This document shows, piece by piece, positions 20,111-24,769 of a DNA stretch of 24,769 nucleotides (positions within the stretch are counted from its first letter, which is position 1; each line of letters begins with the position of its first letter). The DNA is from a virus, in IMG/VR virus record IMGVR_UViG_3300048928_000279, positions 1-24,769 of that record, one strand, 5' to 3'. Both the position numbers and the translations under genes were made by a program. A model generated the notes under the pieces. It was not told the DNA's origin. It saw only the letters and a program-made list of their open reading frames with translations, and did not search any database.

Positions 20111-21370
20111 TTAAGCGTGTTTCCTAGATCCAAAAAGCTTGATCCAGAGAGCAAATCCCCTTTGCTGTAACCGATACTCACCCATTTTAGATTCATTTTT
20201 GAGAATGATTTTACGTGTAGTTAGAGCACGCAGAGCATCAGTAAGTGTCTGATCATCACCGGAGAAACTGCTACGTATTTCGCTTTTTTTGATCCACTCA
20301 TTCATATTTTCAGCCATGATGCTAAGTACCTGGCGATACTCATCAGATTTAATTTTTGAATGGTAGTCGCTCGCATAATAACGTGTACCAATGGAATCAA
20401 TCGCACCGCCTTCGCTAAAAGCTCCTTCAAGTACATCTTCCATCGTTATTTCGCCATCGACATTACAATCGAACGCTGAGTAGGCAAACTGCTGTATAAA
20501 ATGTGGGTACCCCTCAGAAAGCGTAGCAATATGATCCTTCGCAAGTTCACCGATCGTAGTTTTTAATTCATTAACATCATTTCCAGCCGCAATACCGCGA
20601 TCAACGACATACTTAGTGTCAATAAAGTTAAGCTCCTTTACTTTTAAATGAGTAAAAATTCGTATAGAGGACTCATGAGATTTGGCTAACTTTTCAACTA
20701 CCTCTGGCAAGCCGGCCACAGCAAACATAACATTACTGCACCCATGACTCTGGAGCATTTCAGTAACGGTTTTGAAAAAGTAACCAATGTGAAGTGATGG
20801 AGACGCATTATCTGCCTCATCAATAAGGAAAACTATTCCATCACGGCCCTGCTCTCCTTTTTCAGGGCTAGCTATACGCTTGCATGTTTCAGATAGCGAA
20901 TAGGCAAAATCGTCAATCAACAAATCCGAGTCATCAACTGGCAACGCCTTATCAATACCAGAATCCAAAACCTTCAACCTTTGAACAAAAGACCAGGTCT
21001 CAGTTAGAAACTTACGAATTGTCTCAATCTTACCAAGCTCACGACTAATGTTTTTTTCAATAAGCTTAATAAAACTAACAAGGCTTGTTCGATCAGAAAC
21101 AACAACATTAACAGTGACAAAATTAAACTTTTTATAGTCGGCTGTCACGGGCCTCACAGATCCAGCCGCCAGACTTTTGAGAAGATTCATTAGCGAGGAT
21201 TTTCCAATCCCTCGCTCACCCGTCATGAGCAAATTTGTGCCATGCCCATTTTTGGTTTGGTGAAGCCCTTTTTCAAAAGCCTGAATTTCTTTAAGACGAC
21301 CAGCGAACATCCCTGCAGATACTGGACTATTAGGCTTGAAGGGATTGATCTTGCTCAAAAGCTCACCCAC
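20111..21370 (-). CDS. P-loop ATPase with C-terminal winged helix (Orc/Cdc6- or STAND-like), possible defence protein
   Basis: The protein is 419 residues. The N-terminal FAGRLKEIQAFEKGL is the usual lead-in to archaeal-type/Orc1-like ATPases. Walker A is GERGIGKSS (51-59) and Walker B is VFLIDEAD (about 180-187), followed by a sensor-like VMFAVAGLPEVVEKLAKSHE. Helices around 270-330 include GYPHFIQQFAYSAFD, the GnP..lq.l motif of this ATPase family. Residues 345-410 form a winged helix (ADHxSEI-like EWIKKSEIRSSF, then TLTDALRALTTRKIILKNES). GC is clearly below the phage average. The start is a GTG at 21370 with poor spacing; a TTG at 21358 is possible. Prophage-borne ATPases of this kind often protect the lysogen, but this is inferred. 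Confidence 0.85.
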   Translation of the reverse strand: MGELLSKINPFKPNSPVSAGMFAGRLKEIQAFEKGLHQTKNGHGTNLLMTGERGIGKSSLMNLLKSLAAGSVRPVTADYKKFNFVTVNVVVSDRTSLVSFIKLIEKNISRELGKIETIRKFLTETWSFVQRLKVLDSGIDKALPVDDSDLLIDDFAYSLSETCKRIASPEKGEQGRDGIVFLIDEADNASPSLHIGYFFKTVTEMLQSHGCSNVMFAVAGLPEVVEKLAKSHESSIRIFTHLKVKELNFIDTKYVVDRGIAAGNDVNELKTTIGELAKDHIATLSEGYPHFIQQFAYSAFDCNVDGEITMEDVLEGAFSEGGAIDSIGTRYYASDYHSKIKSDEYRQVLSIMAENMNEWIKKSEIRSSFSGDDQTLTDALRALTTRKIILKNESKMGEYRLQQRGFALWIKLFGSRKHA

Positions 21371-21671
21371 CTTATTTGACTATGGAAAGCCGAAAAAATC
21401 GGCTCAAATATTAAGACGTTTATCCTAGCAGACTTCGCTGTATTCGATCCAATGGCGCGACAAGCCAGTCAACCAATTGCCAGCCCCCTCATCTACTGAC
21501 CTATGGGTAATAGCAAGGATTTCCATGTTGTTTGTGGGCCCCGAGGGGGGGGGGACAACTTTCTGTGACGAATCTTGAGTTAACTATTAAATCTGCCTTG
21601 CCCTCGCCAACGCACGCAGTAGAAAAATCAAATGTAGAGATCACAAGCAAGGCGCCTGATCAAAAACGCTT
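21371..21671. other. Non-coding gap inside the ATPase cassette with a G10 tract
   Basis: These 301 bases have no supported gene. They contain a ten-G run (21545-21554), a hairpin AGCCGA/TCGGCT just upstream of the ATPase on the minus strand (near 21388-21404), and a 33-codon minus frame (21526-21425, starting MEILAITHRSVDEGAGNWLT) without a ribosome-binding site. That frame could be a gene remnant. Confidence 0.5.
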
Positions 21672-21974
21672 CTATTGATTCTTGCCGAATGCATAGCCCA
21701 GAGCCAGCGTGATTAGAGGGATAAACACTGACCACACAGATTTTATCTCTTGGACATATTTAAAGTCTTTTTCGGCCACAACCAGCGAAAATAATAGGAG
21801 ACTGAGCGCGCCAGCCACGACAAAGCTCCAAGTTATGGTCATCCAAACTATCGAATTTTTTGCGTTATCACCGGTACCGATAGTTTGGGTTATTGTTCCA
21901 GCAATATGATTAAGAGGAATAGGACGTTTTTGGTCCACTTCACCTTCGGCAAGTTCCGCATTAAACTCAGCCAT
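21672..21974 (-). CDS. Two-helix membrane protein of the ATPase cassette
   Basis: The 100-residue protein has a polar N-terminus (AEFNAELAEGEVDQKRPIPL), two transmembrane helices (about 44-65, WMTITWSFVVAGALSLLLFS, and 78-96, SVWSVFIPLITLALGYAFG) and a short charged tail GKNQ. The loop between the helices is about 12 residues. The ATG overlaps the end of the upstream gene by eight bases, so the pair is cotranslated. Membrane partners of an ATPase are frequent in anti-phage systems, as effectors that damage the membrane or as anchors, but no such role is shown here. Confidence 0.78.
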   Translation of the reverse strand: MAEFNAELAEGEVDQKRPIPLNHIAGTITQTIGTGDNAKNSIVWMTITWSFVVAGALSLLLFSLVVAEKDFKYVQEIKSVWSVFIPLITLALGYAFGKNQ

Positions 21975-22326
21975 TTTTTTGCTCCGCTAGCAAAAATGCA
22001 TAGCTAAAACGACGCCCCACTCCAGCAGGACCTTTTATAGAATACACATAAAAAGTTATAGCAATATTTCGCCCATTCGTACTTGCAATTACTAGAGGCT
22101 CTAAAACGCCTTCACCTAAAGAGTTATTAAAGTTATAGAGATTCAAAACCAGCGTCTGATCAATAATCTCAGACACATAGCGACTCGTCTGACTTGAAGA
22201 ATCGTCCTTAAAAGCGATACGAAATTTTAAACCTGCAACCACAAAATCGATAGGGCATTCAACTGCGTGAATTTCCCCCGTACTAACCACCTCATAACCC
22301 TTGACCGACGCTTTAACCTCGAACAC
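21967..22326 (-). CDS. Unknown soluble protein, first gene of the ATPase cassette
   Basis: The 119-residue beta-rich protein starts MFEVKASVKGYEVVSTGEIH and contains LKFRIAFKDDSSSQTSRYVS, then NGRNIAITFYVYSIKGPAGV and RRFSYAFLLAEQKNG. Alternating hydrophobic strands suggest a small beta-sandwich. I do not recognise a family. The GTG start at 22326 has GGGGA seven bases upstream; the AT-rich DNA before it probably holds the cassette promoter (TATATT near 22355). The AT-rich base composition continues through the three genes and sets them apart from both sides. Confidence 0.75.
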   Translation of the reverse strand: MFEVKASVKGYEVVSTGEIHAVECPIDFVVAGLKFRIAFKDDSSSQTSRYVSEIIDQTLVLNLYNFNNSLGEGVLEPLVIASTNGRNIAITFYVYSIKGPAGVGRRFSYAFLLAEQKNG

Positions 22327-22495
22327 TTCGTATTCCCCATGAAAAATTAACTAAATATAGCAAAACCCAGATAATTTCTATTCTATTTTTTTATTTCTAC
22401 GCGGATCGTGGTGTTTGAGATGGTTCCTGCCCCCAGATTTCGGCGCCATTACACACCCTCCTCAATGTCATCCTCTATTACAGCAAGGAGCAGTC

Positions 22496-22633
22496 ATGTC
22501 GGTAGGACTCAGTTTGATCCAGTCGATGCGAGTGGGGCGGGATGCCAATAGTTCGCGGGCATCCCCGCCCCGTCCATCCACGAATGACGCGCTGTTCCAT
22601 ATCCCTGGTTCACAGCGTGGGCACTTGAGTTAG
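22496..22633 (+). CDS. Small early peptide gene
   Basis: This is a 45-codon frame with an excellent ribosome-binding site (AAGGAG five bases before the ATG). The product starts MSVGLSLIQSMRVGRDANSS and is Ser/Arg/Pro-rich, with no recognised domain. Its stop overlaps the GTG of the next frame (TAGTG), which suggests coupled translation. It is the first gene after the AT-rich cassette and is back on the + strand, in the rightward early operon. Confidence 0.55.
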   Translation: MSVGLSLIQSMRVGRDANSSRASPPRPSTNDALFHIPGSQRGHLS

Positions 22634-22824
22634 TGAGCGAAATCTCGAAGCTGCCGCTCCGGATACGCCACAGACAGTGTGAAAGCAAGCGCCATGGCAC
22701 CATCAGCCAGGATTCCAAAGCGGCCCGCAGTGGTGGCGGGTTCATCTTCTCCATCTACAACGCCGAACACGGCCCGATCTGCTTATGGGCGTTTTGGTTG
22801 ATTACCGAGCCTACGAGTTCCTGA
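22633..22824 (+). CDS. Small early protein, unknown; may be joined to the next frame
   Basis: The 63-residue product starts at a GTG overlapping the previous stop. It reads MSEISKLPLRIRHRQCESKR, then SKAARSGGGFIFSIYNAEHG. The GGFIFSIYN strand looks like real coding, while the last residues (AFWLITEPTSS) look like frame drift. An overlapping frame (22785-22916) continues with protein-like sequence, so this may be one gene of about 90 residues with a frameshift, natural or a sequence error. Confidence 0.5.
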   Translation: MSEISKLPLRIRHRQCESKRHGTISQDSKAARSGGGFIFSIYNAEHGPICLWAFWLITEPTSS

Positions 22825-22916
22825 TACTCACCGACGAAAAACCGCAGCTTGACACCAGTCCGGCAACCGAAAAAACGCTCTGGACAATTCTATGGGGCGG
22901 GCGGAGAGAAAAATAG
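22785..22916 (+). CDS. Small frame overlapping the previous gene, probable C-terminal part
   Basis: The 43-codon frame starts at ATG 22785, with no ribosome-binding site, and reads MGVLVDYRAYEFLILTDEKP, then ATEKTLWTILWGGRREK. It has good coding character and lies in the -1 frame relative to the upstream gene, overlapping it by 40 bases. It could be translated by coupling or by frameshift, or the pair may be a broken gene. Confidence 0.4.
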   Translation: MGVLVDYRAYEFLILTDEKPQLDTSPATEKTLWTILWGGRREK

Positions 22917-22975
22917 TCGGGAACCCGACAGCCCGACGCATCAACCATTGAGGTTCACCCAACAAGGAATGCCTC

Positions 22976-23161
22976 ATGAAACATTTCGCAGAAGAAGTCA
23001 TGGCAATCGCCCCAGTACAAACTCGAAAGTCTAGAAATCGCTTCTTCCGAGAATACGACCGATGGACCAACCGCCAGCTTAGGCTTGGCTTCATCGATCT
23101 TGACGAACGCCAAAATCTACGGATGCACATCGCAGGGGCCTATTTAGCCACTTTGATGTAG
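22976..23161 (+). CDS. Small unknown early protein
   Basis: The 61-residue protein starts MKHFAEEVMAIAPVQTRKSR and continues NRFFREYDRWTNRQLRLGFI, then DLDERQNLRMHIAGAYLAT. It is helical and basic, with an aromatic-rich middle. The ATG has AAGGA seven bases upstream; another ATG at 22969 is out of frame. No known domain. It lies 70 bases before the excisionase-like gene and is probably cotranscribed with it and the integrase. Confidence 0.7.
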   Translation: MKHFAEEVMAIAPVQTRKSRNRFFREYDRWTNRQLRLGFIDLDERQNLRMHIAGAYLATLM

Positions 23162-23232
23162 GAGCCCTCCTCTCACTAAAACTGCCGGTAAGCGTCGGGC
23201 CACCTTCTGCCGCCCGACGCGAAAGGACCCTC

Positions 23233-23469
23233 ATGGAAATACAAAGCGAAACACTTAACGAAGAAGAAATAGCGGCGATCACAGGCTACATGATCCCGTC
23301 TGGCCAAATAGCTTGGCTCAATCGAAATGGCTGGAAGTACGTACTGACCCGTGCGCGCAGACCGGTAGTTGGCCGCGTCTACGCCCGCATGAAGCTGGCT
23401 GGCGTGAAACCATCAGCAGAAAATGTTGCGACTGAAGCCTGGTCGCTGGACTTATCACGAGTAGGATAA
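23233..23469 (+). CDS. DUF4224 protein, probable excisionase
   Basis: The 78-residue protein has the DUF4224 signature in its first 45 residues: LNEEEIAAITGYMIPSGQIA, then WLNRNGWKYVLTRARRPVV. Such proteins lie immediately upstream of tyrosine integrases in many Pseudomonas and Burkholderia prophages and are thought to act as recombination directionality factors. The ATG has AAGGA five bases upstream. It ends five bases before the integrase ATG, so the two are one operon, as in lambda xis-int. Confidence 0.86.
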   Translation: MEIQSETLNEEEIAAITGYMIPSGQIAWLNRNGWKYVLTRARRPVVGRVYARMKLAGVKPSAENVATEAWSLDLSRVG

Positions 23470-23473
23470 AAAG

Positions 23474-24538
23474 ATGCGCGCGAAAAAGGCGGCAAACAGG
23501 GACCTGCCGCCGCGAATGATTCGGCGTGTACGCACGCTGAAAGGCGGTAAAGAGTGGGTTGGGTATTACTACGACGGGAGGAATGAAGACGGGAAGCGGG
23601 TGGAGATCCCGCTCGGGGGTAACTTAGACATCGCCAAGGCTGAATGGGCAAAGCTCGACTGCAAGCCCGTGCCAAAGAAGAATGCTCTCCTGGGCCAGGT
23701 GTTCGACCGCTACGAGAGAGAAATAATCCCCGGCAAGGCGCCGAAAACACAGAGCGATAACCTGCTGAGTCTGAAGCAGCTGCGCAAAGCCTTCTGCGAT
23801 GCGCCCATCGACGCGGTGACGCCGCAGATCATCGCCCAGTACCGAGACGGCCGAACCGCCAAGGTGCGAGCCAACCGCGAGATCTCCCTGCTCTCGCACA
23901 TCTACAACATCGCACGGGAGTGGGGGTTAACCGAGAACAACCCTGCCGCCGGGGTGCGCAAGAACAAAGAGGCACCGCGAGACTTTTACGCGACAGAGGA
24001 AATCTGGAGCGCTGTGTATGGCATTGCCGCCTCAGAACTGCGTGACGCGATGGACCTCGCTTACCTAACCGGGCAGCGCCCTGCCGATGTGCTGTCGATG
24101 CGTGAGGCGGATGCAGTCAATGAGTTCCTACAGGTGGCTCAGGGTAAGACGGCCAAGAAGCTGCGCATCCGGCTGACCGCCGCCGGCGCGCTCAATGACC
24201 TGGGCACTCTGGTGGCGAGGCTGATCGAGCAGAGACACTTGCGCGGGGTCAGAACCCCTTATCTTATAGTCACCGAGGACGGTAGGCAGGTTACAAAGCA
24301 CATGCTCCGTCTCCGCTTCGACGATGCTCGCGACAAGGCGATCACCATCGCCAGAGAAAACGGCGATGAAGTGTTGGCAGCCAGCATTCGAAAGTTCCAG
24401 TTCCGCGATATCCGCCCTAAGGCTGCAAGCGAGATCCTCGACCTAGGAGATGCAAGCCGGCTCCTGGGACACACGGACAAGCGGATAACCGAGACCGTTT
24501 ATCGACGCGTCGGTGAGATCGTGAAGCCGACTCGCTGA
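23474..24538 (+). CDS. int: Phage integrase (tyrosine recombinase) beside the tRNA
   Basis: The 354-residue recombinase has an N-terminal arm-binding region (residues 15-60, VRTLKGGKEWVGYYYDGRNE), a SAM-like core-binding domain (70-155) and a catalytic domain. Active-site residues are Arg202 (LTGQRPADVL), Lys225 (AQGKTAKK), box II Arg311-x-x-Arg314 (QFRDIRPKAAS), His333 (LLGHTDKR) and Tyr343 (ETVYRRV). Box II has Arg where most relatives have His, a variant common among phage integrases with RDIR. It ends 127 bases before the 3' end of the tRNA-Ser gene, so it most likely integrated the prophage there. The overlap or gap with the DUF4224 gene is four bases. Confidence 0.95.
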   Translation: MRAKKAANRDLPPRMIRRVRTLKGGKEWVGYYYDGRNEDGKRVEIPLGGNLDIAKAEWAKLDCKPVPKKNALLGQVFDRYEREIIPGKAPKTQSDNLLSLKQLRKAFCDAPIDAVTPQIIAQYRDGRTAKVRANREISLLSHIYNIAREWGLTENNPAAGVRKNKEAPRDFYATEEIWSAVYGIAASELRDAMDLAYLTGQRPADVLSMREADAVNEFLQVAQGKTAKKLRIRLTAAGALNDLGTLVARLIEQRHLRGVRTPYLIVTEDGRQVTKHMLRLRFDDARDKAITIARENGDEVLAASIRKFQFRDIRPKAASEILDLGDASRLLGHTDKRITETVYRRVGEIVKPTR

Positions 24539-24556
24539 CCGCAATTTGCAACGAGT

Positions 24557-24586
24557 TGCGGAAACCGCCTGAAATGATGCGGAAAC
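24557..24586 (+). repeat. Paired direct repeats, possible integrase arm sites
   Basis: TGCGGAAAC occurs at 24557-24565 and 24578-24586, exactly 21 bases (two helical turns) apart, between the integrase stop and the tRNA. Short direct repeats next to the attachment core are the usual form of arm-type integrase binding sites. Confidence 0.45.
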
Positions 24587-24630
24587 GATCGGCCTGTACG
24601 CTGATAGCTCCGCCGAAGCCCAGAAACACA

Positions 24631-24654
24631 AAAGCCCCGCATTCGCGGGGCTTT
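24631..24654. terminator. Bidirectional terminator between integrase and tRNA
   Basis: A ten-base-pair stem (AAAGCCCCGC/GCGGGGCTTT, ATTC loop) has T-rich sequence on both sides. It can end the integrase operon on + and the tRNA transcript on -. Confidence 0.82.
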
Positions 24655-24665
24655 CGTTTGAATCT

Positions 24666-24756
24666 TGGCGGGAAACCAGGGATTCGAACCCTGGGAACGC
24701 TATTAACGTTCGCCGGTTTTCAAGACCGGTGCATTCAACCACTCTGCCAATTTCCC
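24666..24756 (-). tRNA. tRNA-Ser (UGA), probable attachment site
   Basis: On the minus strand the gene runs from GGGAAAT at 24756 to an encoded CCA at 24668-24666. The acceptor stem pairs GGGAAAT with GTTTCCC. The anticodon loop reads CTTGAAA between CCGGT and ACCGG, giving anticodon UGA. A long variable arm (GAACGTTAATAGCGTTC) and TTCGAAT T-loop make it a class II serine tRNA. The 3' end faces the integrase, as expected when a phage inserts at the tRNA 3' end and restores it. Confidence 0.95.
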
Positions 24757-24769
24757 TTGTGCATCACAG

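Noticed and set aside
1-24769. CRISPR arrays, insertion sequences and rRNA
   Set aside because: No regularly spaced repeats, no transposase or terminal inverted repeats, and no rRNA-like sequence were seen.

Overview
The window is most of a temperate tailed-phage genome integrated next to a serine tRNA gene of a GC-rich gamma-proteobacterium. Pseudomonas is the best guess, from the overall protein style, the tRNA-Ser(UGA) sequence and the codon use. No host protein gene lies in the window. The prophage runs off the left edge inside the tape-measure gene and ends on the right at the tRNA.

The map is lambda-like, drawn in mirror image. On the right (about 23.2-24.5 kb, + strand) are a DUF4224 excisionase-like gene and a tyrosine integrase facing the tRNA. 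About 18.5-23.2 kb is the equivalent of the lambda PL (b/N) region: small early genes on +, interrupted by an AT-rich three-gene minus-strand cassette (20.1-22.3 kb) encoding a P-loop ATPase with a winged-helix tail, a two-helix membrane protein and an unknown protein. The immunity region (17.4-18.5 kb) holds a cI repressor (+), a cro-like gene (-) and two sets of operator-like dyads, TACAA-N7-TTGTA, one between cI and cro and one downstream of cI over a good promoter.

Leftward from cro, on the minus strand, come a small cII-position gene, a replication initiator, a DnaB-type helicase, a small gene, a second complete tyrosine recombinase, a Zn-finger protein and a protein in the place of lambda Q. 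After them come a two-gene membrane/coiled-coil cassette in the slot where lambdoid phages carry late-expressed cargo, a lambda-S-type holin with an M-N-M dual start, and an HNH endonuclease.

The left 10.5 kb is the late morphogenesis operon: P27-type small terminase, large terminase, a small membrane protein, portal, U35-type protease, HK97 capsid, four head-completion/neck genes, and then a Mu-like contractile tail (DUF2635 protein, sheath, tube, tail chaperone with a -1 frameshift extension, tape measure). The head is therefore HK97/siphovirus-like and the tail Mu/myovirus-like. Most genes in this operon overlap at ATGA or TAATG junctions. Three minus-strand hairpins with U tracts lie inside or at the head of the late operon and would need antitermination or read-through.

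The most unusual items are the AT-rich ATPase cassette, the two intact integrases in one prophage, the membrane/coiled-coil pair downstream of the Q position, and the clean repressor operator code shared by both early control regions.
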